A stretch of 64,000 bases of DNA from an uncultured Verrucomicrobia subdivision 3 bacterium (GCA_937890005.1 CALBZA010000003.1:1-64000), one strand, 5' to 3'. Counted from the first letter of the stretch, positions 1 to 10,000 are shown. The notes: generated by a model not told the origin, from the sequence alone. Program-made: numbers and translations.

Positions 1-79
1 CACGCTCGGCCGCCTTCCGGAACCCGAATCAACCCACAGATTCTGCTGACGAGGCTTTCATTCGAGTGGATCACAATTC

Positions 80-367
80 ATGCGCGATTGTGGAGTTGCG
101 ATAAGAAAAATGACCAAATCTGAAGCGGAAAAATATCGGGATAGAATTAACGCGTTTCAAAATGTGCTTATCACCGACACAGCAAATCACGAATATATGA
201 TATCTGAGCTGGACAAGCTTGCGCGGGCCGGAAATCCAGAGAAGACGGACCAGCCCTTTCAGGCCCGTAGCGCGGTCGTTCGTCAGGTGCAAATCTGGAG
301 ATCGGAAACGCTCGCGAGTTTCATGAAAGACCGAGACGCGATAGTTGCCGAGTCGGGCCGGCGATGA
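80..367 (+). CDS. Small hypothetical protein
   Basis: A 95-residue reading frame that I do not recognise. It is charged and probably helical, with no signal peptide or membrane segment. An in-frame stop at 47-49 shows that it begins inside the window. The start could be the ATG at 80 or the ATG at 110 (MTKSEAEKY), and the second gives a more natural soluble N-terminus. It ends 6 bases before the end of the convergent integrase gene, so it may be cargo of the same mobile element, but that is inference from position only. Confidence 0.45.
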   Translation: MRDCGVAIRKMTKSEAEKYRDRINAFQNVLITDTANHEYMISELDKLARAGNPEKTDQPFQARSAVVRQVQIWRSETLASFMKDRDAIVAESGRR

Positions 368-373
368 GTCTCC

Positions 374-1507
374 TTAGAATCTGACTTTTTGCGCCATCGC
401 CTGGCTGTGCTCGTTTCGAAGATGGCCGTACGTTTTCAATGCAAGCACCCCACCGTCTTTGTGCCCGAGCCAACGGGAGACGGTGGGGATGTCCACTCCG
501 CTCTCAATGCAGCGGGTCGCGAAAAGGTGCCTGAAGTCATGATGCGTGAGCCGCGGAATGCCGAGTTCCTTGCAGGCGCGCGCGAGGGATTCATGCGCGC
601 GGCGAACACTTAGAATTCTTCCCGTTGCAGTCTGCGTGCCCAGCTTTGCCTTCAACCGCCCAAGGAGAGATTCCATGTCCTTGATGATGGGAATCCTTCT
701 GAACTCGCTGTTCTTCGTCGCTGTGACGGGATCCCCTCGTACGATGATCTCCTTCCTATTCCAATCCACGTCCTCCCAGTTCACCCACAACGCCTCGGTG
801 CGTATCCGCATTCCGCTGTAGGCAAGGAACTCCACAAGGTCGGCGACACGCGGTCCCCAGCCGCCGCTCTTTTTTCGGAGATTGGTGACAAGCAAGCGGA
901 AGTGATCCGGCTCGGGCAGGGTGAGGTCCTTCGGTCTGATCCGGACGCGTTTGACCTCCATCGCGACGTTCTCGATTGTATCGCCAGTCTCCTCGCGATG
1001 CGCAGCGATTCCGGCTGCGATGATCATTCGAAGCGTGCCGACCATGTTGTTGAAGTATTGGGGCGCGATCCTGCCTTGAAGCTTGCTCGCCCAAACCTGA
1101 CAGTCCTTCGCCTTGATGTCGCCGATCCTTAGCTTCCAAACCTCCGGCCAGGTCCGTTCCATTTTCGTGATGCAATCCAAGCGATACTGGACGCTTCGAG
1201 GCTTGAGCCTTGTGTCAGTCTTCAAAGACGATTTCAAAGCCTCAGCGGCTTCTGAGAACAATGGGGTATCCAGACTGTGCCGGGCCTCCTTGTGCTTCTT
1301 GAGAAAGTCGATCAGCCGCAGCTTCGCAGTCGTCCACACATCCGTGTTCAGGCTGTCCCGAATGATCTTGCCGCGCACCTTGATTCGGCCATAGTAAACA
1401 CTGCTGGGAACGTATTGCAGCAGGTGCGGCACTCGCGGAAACGAGCGCCATTTGCCGTCCGGTGATAGGTGCTCCTCGCGTTTTCGTGATGTGAGTTTTG
1501 TCTCCAA
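374..1507 (-). CDS. Tyrosine recombinase / phage-type integrase
   Basis: A 377-residue site-specific recombinase that should cut and rejoin DNA through a 3'-phosphotyrosine. The full catalytic set is visible: Arg about 234 (SGMR), Lys about 265 (TKN), His 323 and Arg 326 (HDFR), His 349 (WLGH) and the nucleophile Tyr about 360 (KTYGH). The region from about 60 to 170 has the helical character of a core-binding SAM-like domain. The gene reads away from a tRNA-Leu whose 5' end lies 108 bases upstream of the start codon. The typical case has the integrase on the 3' side of the tRNA, so this arrangement is odd. No excisionase or other phage gene is visible, and the rest of any element would lie to the left of the window. 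All active-site residues are present, so the gene is probably functional. Confidence 0.92.
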   Translation of the reverse strand: METKLTSRKREEHLSPDGKWRSFPRVPHLLQYVPSSVYYGRIKVRGKIIRDSLNTDVWTTAKLRLIDFLKKHKEARHSLDTPLFSEAAEALKSSLKTDTRLKPRSVQYRLDCITKMERTWPEVWKLRIGDIKAKDCQVWASKLQGRIAPQYFNNMVGTLRMIIAAGIAAHREETGDTIENVAMEVKRVRIRPKDLTLPEPDHFRLLVTNLRKKSGGWGPRVADLVEFLAYSGMRIRTEALWVNWEDVDWNRKEIIVRGDPVTATKNSEFRRIPIIKDMESLLGRLKAKLGTQTATGRILSVRRAHESLARACKELGIPRLTHHDFRHLFATRCIESGVDIPTVSRWLGHKDGGVLALKTYGHLRNEHSQAMAQKVRF

Positions 1508-1543
1508 GTTGACGCCTGACGAATCCTACCAAAGCGATTCTGA

Positions 1544-1565
1544 GGGATACAATGGTGGGATACAA
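1544..1565. repeat. Direct repeat GGGATACAA upstream of integrase
   Basis: GGGATACAA occurs at 1544-1552 and again at 1557-1565, a 13-base period, between the integrase start and tRNA-Leu. A small inverted repeat (GAATC...GATTC, about 1521-1540) lies beside it. The pair could be recombinase arm sites or an operator for the integrase promoter. Function is inferred from position only. Confidence 0.4.
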
Positions 1566-1615
1566 CGGAAAAGTTGAAACCGCCGGACCTCGCGAATATG
1601 CTGCAAAATAAGGTT

Positions 1616-1699
1616 GCGCACGTGGCGGAATGGCAGACGCGCCAGACTTAGGATCTGGTACCGCAAGGTGTGAAGGTTCAAGTCCTTTCGTGCGCACCA
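1616..1699 (+). tRNA. tRNA-Leu (anticodon UAG)
   Basis: A complete leucine tRNA. The acceptor stem GCGCACG at 1616-1622 pairs perfectly with CGTGCGC at 1689-1695, followed by discriminator A and an encoded CCA (1697-1699). The anticodon arm is CCAGA-CTTAGGA-TCTGG, giving anticodon TAG, which reads CUN leucine codons. A long variable arm and a TTCAAGT T-loop fit a class II tRNA. No second copy of its 3' end was found in the window that could mark an attachment site. Confidence 0.97.
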
Positions 1700-1719
1700 T
1701 TTTTCTCCACTGAGTCTTC

Positions 1720-1915
1720 ACAGAAGGAAACGAAGAAAACGAAGCTGAACCGTGCACCGAAAACTTCGTAAAACCATCAAAGTCGTTTGAGAAAAACTAT
1801 AGCCGCCGAGATGAAGTTTCCCATGGTCTCGCCTCGTTACCTCGGCGGCTACAAATTTTTTGAACTGCTCCAAATCGCTCATTCCCCCCTCTTTGTTTCC
1901 TTCGTTAACTTCTGT
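1720..1915. repeat. Inverted pair of intergenic repeats enclosing a copy of repeat A
   Basis: This space between the tRNA and the peptidase has no gene. An AGAAGGAAACGAAG-type sequence at 1720-1744 recurs in inverted, imperfect form at 1891-1915 (CTTTGTTTCCTTCGTTAACT then TCTGT). Inside lies a hairpin with 11-base arms (TAGCCGCCGAG at 1800-1810 and CTCGGCGGCTA at 1841-1851) followed by a T-run at about 1856-1861. The segment 1831-1852 is the core of repeat A, which recurs at 49770-49791 and, reversed, at 58598-58619. The hairpin and T-run could terminate transcription from the tRNA. Confidence 0.75.
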
Positions 1916-1980
1916 AATGAACCCCAGCCTCGACACAGATTTTTTCTGCGCCTAAGCTCTCCGGCTCAAACAAGAGCCGC

Positions 1981-3108
1981 ATGACCAGCATCGAAAAGCT
2001 GTTGAGAGAATTGATCGCGCTGCCAAGCGTCAACCCAGCTTTTCTGTCTTCGAACGATCCTCGCGCCGGTGAACAGCGCGTTGGCGACTTCCTCGCATCC
2101 GTGGCCGCACGGGCAGGACTCGATATCGAATTTCAAAAAGTTCTTCCGTCACGATCCAATCTCATCGCGCGTCTCAGCCCGAAAGGCCGCGTCCGCCAGC
2201 GAGTGCTGCTGGCGCCGCACATGGACACCGTCGTTGCAGAAGACAAGGCATTCGTTCCCGTCAAGAAGGGCGACCGGCTGTTTGGGCGTGGTGCGTGCGA
2301 CACGAAAGGTTCGATCGCAGCGATGCTTTCCGCTCTTGCCGAACTTGCAAAAGACGGAAAGCGCCCAAATGAAACCGAGTTCATCTTTGCCGCGTTGATC
2401 GACGAGGAAAATGCCCAGGCCGGTTCACGCGCCCTCGCGGACAGCGGATTGAATGCCGATCTCGCCATTGTCGGTGAACCGACTGAGCTCCGCGTCGTCA
2501 CCGCCCACAAAGGCAGCCTCTGGCTGCGGCTCGAAACCCGCGGAAAAGCAGCGCACGGTTCGCGGCCTGAACTCGGACGCAACGCAGTTCACGAAATGGC
2601 GCGCATCGTTCACGCGCTGGAAACTGATTACGCACGCAAGCTAAAGCGGCGCAAACATTCACTACTCGGATCCGGCACCATCAACGTTGGAACGATCGTC
2701 GGTGGTCTTCAGCCCAACATCGTCCCGGATCGTTGTTCGATCACCATCGATCGGCGAACCTTGCCGGGCGAAACAGAAACGACAGTTCGACGTGAGATCC
2801 TTGACTTGCTTCGAGCGCAAAAACTCAAAGCGACTTTCACCAGCGAAAAACTGGCGCCTTGCAATGCCCTGGAGACGAACATCCGGTTGCCATTGGTTCG
2901 TCAGTTCATGCACAGCGTCGGCCAGAACGAGCCGCTCGGCGTCCATTTCTTCTGTGATGCCGCGGTGCTGGCCGAAGCAGGCATTCCAAGCGTGGTGTTC
3001 GGGCCGGGAAACATTGCCCAGGCGCACACGGCGAACGAATGGATTTCCCTGACATCCTTGGAACGGGCGAAATCGATGCTCCTCCGGTTCTTCCGTTCGC
3101 TGTCGTAA
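1981..3108 (+). CDS. M20 family metallopeptidase (ArgE/DapE/CPG2-like deacylase)
   Basis: A 375-residue dinuclear zinc amidohydrolase of the acetylornithine deacetylase/succinyl-diaminopimelate desuccinylase family. Metal ligands and catalytic residues are in place: His80 and Asp82 (PHMDTV), Asp107 (GACDTKG), the Glu142-Glu143 pair (DEE), Glu166 (GEPTE), and a C-terminal His in QAHTANEW. AAHGSRP near residue 192 is the usual dimerisation-lid motif. Family members remove acyl groups from amino acids in arginine or lysine synthesis or cleave small peptides. The substrate cannot be set from sequence and no arg or dap genes are nearby. Its stop lies 18 bases before the flippase start, so the two are likely co-transcribed. 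No clear Shine-Dalgarno sequence precedes the start. Confidence 0.9.
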   Translation: MTSIEKLLRELIALPSVNPAFLSSNDPRAGEQRVGDFLASVAARAGLDIEFQKVLPSRSNLIARLSPKGRVRQRVLLAPHMDTVVAEDKAFVPVKKGDRLFGRGACDTKGSIAAMLSALAELAKDGKRPNETEFIFAALIDEENAQAGSRALADSGLNADLAIVGEPTELRVVTAHKGSLWLRLETRGKAAHGSRPELGRNAVHEMARIVHALETDYARKLKRRKHSLLGSGTINVGTIVGGLQPNIVPDRCSITIDRRTLPGETETTVRREILDLLRAQKLKATFTSEKLAPCNALETNIRLPLVRQFMHSVGQNEPLGVHFFCDAAVLAEAGIPSVVFGPGNIAQAHTANEWISLTSLERAKSMLLRFFRSLS

Positions 3109-3126
3109 GGACTTTCGGAAACTCTG

Positions 3127-4407
3127 ATGAAACCGAATTCTGACGTCGCCGCATCCCCCGACGGACAACATGCGACGTTCTTTCGTCAGAGCGGCTGGCT
3201 CATGCTCGCGACGATCCTGCAGGGCGGCTTCACCTTCTGCGTTCACGGGCTTTCGAAGAACGTTCCTTCCGGTGAGTATTCCAGCTTCGGCGCTGTTTTG
3301 AATCTCGTCTCCTGCCTTCCGACCATCGCCATTCAGATGATCTTCGCGCATCAGGTCGCGGAGGCAATCGTGAAGAACCGCCAGCGGCAGATTGCCAGCA
3401 TGGTGCGACAGACCTGCCTTTGGACGTTCCTGCTCTGGGCGGTCGCAGCGGTGCTGGTCTTGAGTTTTCAGGACAGGATCGTCGCCCGCTGGGAACTGCC
3501 GAGCACCGCGATCCTCTGGATCACGCTTGGAACGATCCTGGTGGTTCTCTGGCTGCCGATCTTCAGCGGTATTCTTCAAGGACGACAGGATTTTCTCTGG
3601 CTGGGCTGGGTGACGTTGACACCGGGAATTATTCGATTCGGACTCGCAGCAGTGCTGGTGCTGCTCTTTGCGGGCGGCGCGACCTCGATGATGGTGGGCG
3701 CACTGGCCGGACTCGGAATGGGAATGATCGTGGCGATGTGGCGTTCGCGTGACTGGTGGCTTGCCCCGGGCGAGAAGTTCGATTTCGCCCCCATGCTCGG
3801 AAAAGCCGTCCCGCTGCTGCTCGGATTCTGGTCGTGTCAGTTTCTGTTCACGTCCGACGTCATGTTCGCCAAGGCCTTTTTCAAAGGCAAAGATGTCGAT
3901 CCTTATGTCATCGCAGGCACACTCGGCCGCGGCGTTCAATGGCTGGTGCTGCCGATGGCGACTGTGATGTTTCCCAAACTCGTCCACAGCGCGGCAAAGT
4001 CGGAAAAGAACAACCTGCTCAAACTTGTCTTCGCGGGAACGGCCATTCTGTCGATCGTGGGCGGCATCGGCCTCTGGCTGTTCGGGCCGATGGTGATCCG
4101 GCTTGTGAGCGATCCTGCGTGGGTGGAGCCAGCACGTCCGCTTCTGCCCTGGTATGCCGCGGCGATCGTTTTCCTCGCGCTGGCAAACGTGCTTGCAAAT
4201 GACCTGCTGGCGCGCGGCTGTTTCAAGGTGGTCCCATTCATGGTGCTGATCGCAGTGACCTATGGATTCACGATTCCCTGGATGCTCAACCACGTTTCGC
4301 TGAGACTCGAAACGATTCTCCAAACGTTGACCGCGTTCAACTTCCTGTTGCTGCTCGTGTGCGCCTGGGCGGCGTTCGGGAAAAAATCGCAGCCATCTTC
4401 AAGCTGA
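3127..4407 (+). CDS. Polysaccharide/oligosaccharide flippase-like membrane protein (MOP superfamily)
   Basis: A 426-residue polytopic inner-membrane protein with about 12 hydrophobic stretches, an early FFRQSGWLML segment and a glycine-rich mid region. This fits polysaccharide biosynthesis exporters (Wzx/MATE-like), which flip lipid-linked glycans across the membrane. The call rests on the overall membrane pattern and similarity in style, as no catalytic motif exists in this family. It follows the M20 peptidase by 18 bases. Its end overlaps by 9 bases the end of a family 2 glycosyltransferase on the opposite strand, which also points to envelope glycan assembly. Confidence 0.75.
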   Translation: MKPNSDVAASPDGQHATFFRQSGWLMLATILQGGFTFCVHGLSKNVPSGEYSSFGAVLNLVSCLPTIAIQMIFAHQVAEAIVKNRQRQIASMVRQTCLWTFLLWAVAAVLVLSFQDRIVARWELPSTAILWITLGTILVVLWLPIFSGILQGRQDFLWLGWVTLTPGIIRFGLAAVLVLLFAGGATSMMVGALAGLGMGMIVAMWRSRDWWLAPGEKFDFAPMLGKAVPLLLGFWSCQFLFTSDVMFAKAFFKGKDVDPYVIAGTLGRGVQWLVLPMATVMFPKLVHSAAKSEKNNLLKLVFAGTAILSIVGGIGLWLFGPMVIRLVSDPAWVEPARPLLPWYAAAIVFLALANVLANDLLARGCFKVVPFMVLIAVTYGFTIPWMLNHVSLRLETILQTLTAFNFLLLLVCAWAAFGKKSQPSSS

Positions 4408-5265
4408 CGGACGCTCGCGTTCCGCCGAAGATTTCTGTCCCTGCAATGGCTGAGGCGCGCGAAGTTTCCTGTAGATCCAGGCTTCCAGCGGACGCAACGG
4501 TCGCAACCACTTGTAGAACGGCGAATAGATCAGCCGCACGCGAAGGACGGAAAGAAACATCGTGAGTGAAGACCGGAACAGGGCGGATGTCACTTTCGAA
4601 CCCGCCTTGTCAGTCCATTCGGTCGGCAGTTCCAACACGCGATAGCCGGCCCGCTTGAGCGCGACGATCAAATTCACATCGAACGCCAGATCAGCAATTC
4701 GCAGATAAGGATGAATTTTCTCCACGCATTCGCGCTTCATCACCTTGCAGGGACATTGCGTGTCCTTGATTCCCATCCAGAAGAAAAATTCCACAACGAG
4801 ATGAAAAGCGCGGCTCGTGAAACGCCGCATCTTCGTCTGCGCCTGATGCAGCACCGCGCCCGGCAGCCACCGTGAACCGATGACGCAATCCGCCCGGTCC
4901 AGATGCTTCACCAGCTCATGAAACGCCCGCGGCGGTGAAGCGCCATCGGCATCCACGTAACCGACACAATCCGCCAGTGGGGCGAGTTTCAGTCCTTCGA
5001 TCAGCGCGCCGCCTTTGCCGATTGGATCCTTGAACTCAAGCGCGCTGATGAACGGGAAATCGCGGCCGACCTTCTCCACGACGCCCAGTGTGTTGTCGCG
5101 GCAGCCGTTCAACACCACGATCAGCTGAAACTTGCCTTTGTAATTGCTCTGAAAATACGACGCAAACTCGCGAAGGGTCGGCTCGATCCGATCCTCCTCG
5201 TTATACGCAGGTATGAGAAGCAGCAGGCTGGGGTCAGTCACGCGGAGGGGTATGCAGACCGCCAT
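4399..5265 (-). CDS. Family 2 glycosyltransferase (dolichyl-phosphate glucosyltransferase/DPM1-like)
   Basis: A 288-residue GT-A fold glycosyltransferase. LLLIPAYNEE at about 15-24, the NGCRDNT loop at about 53-59, GKGGALIEG at about 83-91 and the metal-binding DAD at 105-107 (VGYVDADGAS) are the hallmark motifs. SRWLPGA and the CKVMKRE segment match the polyprenyl-phosphate hexose synthase subgroup, which loads a sugar onto a lipid carrier. The C-terminus has no strong transmembrane pair, so it probably acts as a soluble or peripheral enzyme. It starts 12 bases after the stop of the NtrC-type regulator on the same strand and may be transcribed with it. Its tail overlaps the convergent flippase gene. 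Confidence 0.88.
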   Translation of the reverse strand: MAVCIPLRVTDPSLLLLIPAYNEEDRIEPTLREFASYFQSNYKGKFQLIVVLNGCRDNTLGVVEKVGRDFPFISALEFKDPIGKGGALIEGLKLAPLADCVGYVDADGASPPRAFHELVKHLDRADCVIGSRWLPGAVLHQAQTKMRRFTSRAFHLVVEFFFWMGIKDTQCPCKVMKRECVEKIHPYLRIADLAFDVNLIVALKRAGYRVLELPTEWTDKAGSKVTSALFRSSLTMFLSVLRVRLIYSPFYKWLRPLRPLEAWIYRKLRAPQPLQGQKSSAERERPSA

Positions 5266-5277
5266 TCATGTTCTGAA

Positions 5278-6738
5278 TCACTTCAGGCTCAGCTCGCGCT
5301 GGATGCCAAATTTCTCGATGCGTTTGCGCAGCGTCGCCCGCGTGATGCCGAGAAGTTTCGCAGCCTGAACCTGGTTGCCGCTGGTTTCCTTGAGGGCCTG
5401 AATGACGAGTTCCCGTTCCACGGCGGGAATGATCTTCATCTTGGGATCTTTTCGAGCCCATTGAAACAGGCGGCGCGCAAGCCCAACGACATCGTTGCCG
5501 GTTGCATCCGTTCCGGCGACAGGAGCCGACACCACCGGCGATGACACCGTCGCAGCAGACAAACTCCCCTGGCTCGTGATCTCCGGCGGCAGTTCGCTCA
5601 ACAGGATCGCATCACCCTTGGAAACCACCAGTGCGCGACGGATCACGTTTTCCAGTTCGCGCACGTTGCCGGGCCAGTGATACTGCTCCAGCGCGCGAAC
5701 AACGCTCGATGAAATCGACTTGGGCGGCGCTTTCTGGTCGCGCGCGAATTTCTTGAGGAAATAATTCACGAGCAACCGAACGTCTTCGCGGCGTTCCCGC
5801 AGCGGCGGAATGTGAATTCGCACGACATTCAAGCGATAGAACAAATCCTCGCGGAACTGCCTCGCTGCGACCGCTTCCTCCAGTGGCTTGTTCGTCGCAG
5901 CAATGACCCGGACGTCCACTTTGATCGGAGAATTTCCGCCCACGCGCTCAAACGTGCCGCTCTGCAACACGCGCAGAATCTTCGTCTGCGTCGCGGGAGT
6001 CATGTCGCCGATTTCATCCAGGAAGATCGTGCCGCCGTTGCATTGCTCGAACTTTCCGATGCGTTGCATGGTGGCGCCGGTGAACGCGCCGCGTTCATGT
6101 CCGAACAATTCGCTTTCGAGCAGCTGTTCTGGAATTGCCGCACAGTTCACGGCGAGAAACGGCTTTTCGCTGCGATTGCTGTGATGATAAATCGCGCGCG
6201 CCACGAGTTCCTTGCCCGTGCCGCTTTCGCCGGTGATCAGCGACGTCGCATCCGTGGCCGCGACCTGACCGATCAGTTTGAACACCTGCTGCATCGCCTC
6301 GCTGCGTCCCACGATGCCCAGCTCGTAATCTTCGGATTCGAGAAGCGGCTGATATGACACCACCTGTCGCATGTCATGCGCGGCTTTGAGTGCATTGGTG
6401 ACGATCTCCTTCAGCTTCGGAATATCGAACGGCTTGAGCAGGTAATCGTAGGCGCCCAGCTTCATCGCCTCGATGGCGGTCTGCGTGGTGCCGTAAGCGG
6501 TCATCAGGATGACCAGCAGTTTGGAATCAATCTCGCGAATCCGGCGCAGTGTTTCGAGCCCATTCATGCCACCCATGCGGATGTCCATGATCACGAGATC
6601 GGGTTTCAGTTTTGGGATCAGCGCCAGCCCTTCCTCACCACTCGAGGCAGTCGTCAGCTCCACTTCAGGCGAATCGAATATTCGTTGGAACGAATACTGA
6701 ACGTCGGCCTCATCATCGATCAACAGCAGTTTGCTCAT
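5278..6738 (-). CDS. Sigma-54-dependent NtrC-family response regulator
   Basis: A 486-residue transcription activator with three domains. The receiver domain (1-120) has the acidic pocket near residues 8-10, phospho-acceptor Asp52 (MDIRM) and Lys102. The AAA+ domain (about 140-370) has Walker A GESGTGKE at 170-177, the sigma-54-contacting GAFTGA at 217-222 and Walker B TIFLDEIGD near 237-245. A C-terminal Fis-type helix-turn-helix (AAKLLGITRATLRKRI) binds DNA. The start at 6738 (MSKLLLIDDE) is chosen because the receiver domain begins there; upstream codons to 6870 look non-coding. No sensor kinase gene is adjacent, so this is an orphan regulator. Its targets are unknown; the glycosyltransferase lies 12 bases downstream. 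Confidence 0.96.
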   Translation of the reverse strand: MSKLLLIDDEADVQYSFQRIFDSPEVELTTASSGEEGLALIPKLKPDLVIMDIRMGGMNGLETLRRIREIDSKLLVILMTAYGTTQTAIEAMKLGAYDYLLKPFDIPKLKEIVTNALKAAHDMRQVVSYQPLLESEDYELGIVGRSEAMQQVFKLIGQVAATDATSLITGESGTGKELVARAIYHHSNRSEKPFLAVNCAAIPEQLLESELFGHERGAFTGATMQRIGKFEQCNGGTIFLDEIGDMTPATQTKILRVLQSGTFERVGGNSPIKVDVRVIAATNKPLEEAVAARQFREDLFYRLNVVRIHIPPLRERREDVRLLVNYFLKKFARDQKAPPKSISSSVVRALEQYHWPGNVRELENVIRRALVVSKGDAILLSELPPEITSQGSLSAATVSSPVVSAPVAGTDATGNDVVGLARRLFQWARKDPKMKIIPAVERELVIQALKETSGNQVQAAKLLGITRATLRKRIEKFGIQRELSLK

Positions 6739-7091
6739 GTAAATCGCCGGAACCTTAGAGCAAGTGGTCAAATTTAGCCAGCACTGAACTGTAACAAGTC
6801 CTGAAGGTTGTTTTAGGAATGCATTAAAACTGCAGGGACGCAGAGGTGCAGAGACAGGAAAAAACTCCAACCGGCATTCGCTCCAGCACCTTTTCCCCTT
6901 TCCCTTTTCTCCTCTTCCACCGTCTGAGACCGCGAGTCGAACGCGGAACGACCCATCTTCGATCCACGCGATCGCTATTCAAAAATCTTGCCTGCGTGAA
7001 TCGAAAAGCCGATTGTCGAGCCGTTCGGGAGGCACATCGACTCAAGTATTTAAAAGGCACACTGAATCCGTGACATTCCTTGGAGGAAATC
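6739..7091. other. Intergenic region with repeat-like tracts, divergent promoters expected
   Basis: No gene is seen here. About 6833-6862 carries a CGCAGAGGTGCAGAGA-type tract, echoed at 60845-60860 (CCGCAGAGCCGCAGAGATGC). A pyrimidine-rich stretch at about 6893-6920 recalls the one at 39450-39490. The region separates the divergently read response regulator and the secreted protein, so both promoters should lie here, but none could be assigned confidently. A GGAGG ribosome-binding site at 7082-7086 serves the ATG at 7092. Confidence 0.5.
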
Positions 7092-10000
7092 ATGAAGACA
7101 TTGATCAGATCGGCAGCAGGTTTCGTCAGCTCGTTGCGATATCGGCTCAGGACTTTGACACACCTTCGATTCGGCATCGCCGCGACCGTCCTTTTGCTGT
7201 TTGTCGGTTTGTTATCCATCCCCATCGCAGTGGCTGCTGACAGGCAGATCATATCGCCAACAACTGCACCTGCCGACGGCACGCCTGGACCTGATCTGAC
7301 CGGACATCTCCTGACGAAAGATGGAAAGCCTCTCACGGGGACGGTGTTCATTTCGACTGCGGCTCCGAAAGTTGGTGTTGGTGTCCTCTGCCCTTCCTGT
7401 TACTTCGACTGCACCAAGAACTCCAAAACCGGCCCGGCAGGTGAATTCAAAATCGAATCCCTGGATCCTTCTCTCACTTTCCAGGTGCTTGCCGTGGCGA
7501 AGGGTTACAAACCGAAGTCCGTCTCCAAGATCGATCCGGCCAAAGGACCAATCGAAATTCAGTTGGACCCAATTGAATCGAGCGAAGCCTCGCCCGATCG
7601 CACCTTGCGCGGGCGGGTCGTTGATCCGGAGGGAAAACCGATCGAAGGTGCAATCGTCAACTTTGAAGGAATCGCGACACGCGACGGCGGCGGGAGATGG
7701 GGGAACATTCCCGGAATTGACCCGCTGGCTGTCACGGATGAGAACGGCGAATTCATGATCACCTCGCGCGAGCCGTTCGATTTTATGACGGTGAAAGTGG
7801 AGGCGCGCATGTTTGCGAATCGCACCTTTCAAAGACTCCCGAGTGGTCTGGTGACGAATGTCCTCACAATGACCGAAGGAGCCAGCATCTCCGGACGTGT
7901 GCTGCATCAAGACCGAGGCCTGAGCAACATTGTTGTCGGGATCTCGGGCAAGGAACGTTCCGTGGACGAGTACGCCGGCCATTTCGAAGTGGCCACCGGC
8001 CCCGGCGGACACTTTCTTTTCGTCAATGTCCCGCCAGAAACCGAATACGTCCTTTATGGCACGATGAATTCACTTCGCGATGTCGGTTCGATTCCCGTTC
8101 AAACCGTTCGCAGCGGGAAGGACAGCGAAAAGACGGATGTCGGCAATCTGGTTCCTGTTGCCGGACATCGACTGGCTGGAAAAGTAATTTTGGCGGATGG
8201 AGTCCCCTTGCCAGACAATACACGCCTGCTCGTCAGCCGGGAGGAGGCATGGGACTCCCTTCAGATCACACTTTGAAAAGACGGATCGTTCGATGTCAGC
8301 AACCTGCCGTCCGAAACCGTCAGTCTCGGCATTCGCGTGAAGGATTACCGTATCTCCCGACAAAACCGCAGCCTCGACCCGTTCAATTCCCGATTGGTAG
8401 GGATAATCAACCGGGACATCACCGATTTCGTTCTCCTCCTCGAAAAGGGCGCGCCACCTGAGCCGAACTACAATTCAAGCTTCCAATACGAACAACCTCA
8501 CACCAAACCACTGCGCGGTGCAGAAGGCGGTGTGGATCATTCAAATGAATGGCTGGTCATGGGACAGGTATCCGACAGCAGCACAAAGGAACCGATCGCC
8601 GCGTTTCGGGTGACGCCAGGCGCGCACGGGCATTTTAACCTGGAATGGGATTCGTCGCGTGTTGAAGAAGAAACCAATGGAAGTTTCAGCATCTATGTGC
8701 CCAGAAGTTTCGACGATCCCCACCTTTTGATTGAAGCGGACGGTTATCTGCCAACAGGTATCGCGGTGCCTCAGCGCGAAACAACCAACCTCCTCGTGAC
8801 CCTCCAAAAGGGCTCGGGTCCGGCAGGCGTGGTCGTGTCATCGGACGGAACTCCGGAACACGGCGCAACCGTTGTCATGGTGAGGCAGACCCACAACCAG
8901 GCCAACCTGAACTCAAAGGGGGAACTGACGACATTTCGGAACCCGTCCGCTTTGCAGAAAACGGGAACCGACGGAAAATTTTCATTCAAACCGCAGTTCG
9001 GAATTCACGCCATCGCCGCATCCTCCTCCAACGGTTTTGCATTCGTCCGCCTGGAAAATCTCGGCCGCGACGGCATTATCAAACTTCAACCGTTCGGCAA
9101 AATCACCGGCGAACTGTCACGGGATGCCAGCCCCGCAACCAATGAAGTTCTCGATGTTTCCCTGCCCGAACTTTGGGCGTGCGGAATCATGATCTCAACG
9201 CCGGCTACAACCGACTCGCAAGGGCGCTTTGAATTCAATCGCGTCCCGCCAGGCAAGGTTCAGATTTCAGCACGGCAGATGAATGGCCCCGGGCGGATAC
9301 GCAGTTGGACGCAAATTCCGTTGAAACAGATTCAGGTAAACCCTGGTGAAACGGTGTACGAAAAGCTCGCGGCAATCGACAAGCCTGCCTCGCCGGAACC
9401 CTTCCGCATGTCGATTCCGGAACTCCGGAGGGTCGAAGGCGAAGATCTCAAGGGCGTGGTACTGTCGCCCGACGGGAAGCCGGTCGCCGATGTCCAGGTC
9501 GCATTGCATGTAAAAAATCATTATCTGTCGATCGGCAAGGGCAAACTGAACGGCGAAGATGATCTTTTCACTCATACGAAACCGGACGGCACTTTCACGC
9601 TTCCGCTGTATGAAGGAACGTTGGGCATCGTCGCAGCAAATCCCGAAGGAATTGCAACGATGAACCTCGATGAGTTCAAAGCGTCTTCCCGCCTCATGTT
9701 GCAAAAATGGGGTTCGATCGAAGGGAGCCTGACTCTCAATGAACAAGCTGCAACCAACGAATTTCTTTCAGGAAACTCCATTTCAATCGATCCCTCGAAG
9801 GTACAAATCGATTCGACAGCCTTCTCTGCTCGGACCGATGACCAGGGACGATTCGTTCTCTCGATGCTTCCACCGGGCAGATATGTCATCAGCCGGCGGG
9901 TGCCGCGGGCGGAGAACCGCTGGACGGCCCAAATGATTAGTTCTGCCACGGTGGAATCCGGGAAGGTAACACCTGTCGCGCTGGTTCTGAACGGACGCAA

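Noticed and set aside
1700..1980. Attachment-site duplicate of the tRNA-Leu 3' end
   Set aside because: No second copy of the tRNA end was found by eye in this or any nearby stretch.
2662..4323. A 553-codon minus-strand frame opposite the peptidase and flippase
   Set aside because: It is His/Arg/Gln-rich and lies antisense to two clearly real genes; long shadow frames are expected in GC-rich coding DNA.
8274..8276. Selenocysteine at the in-frame TGA
   Set aside because: The site is in a structural Ig-like domain with no redox role, and no selenocysteine machinery is seen in the window.
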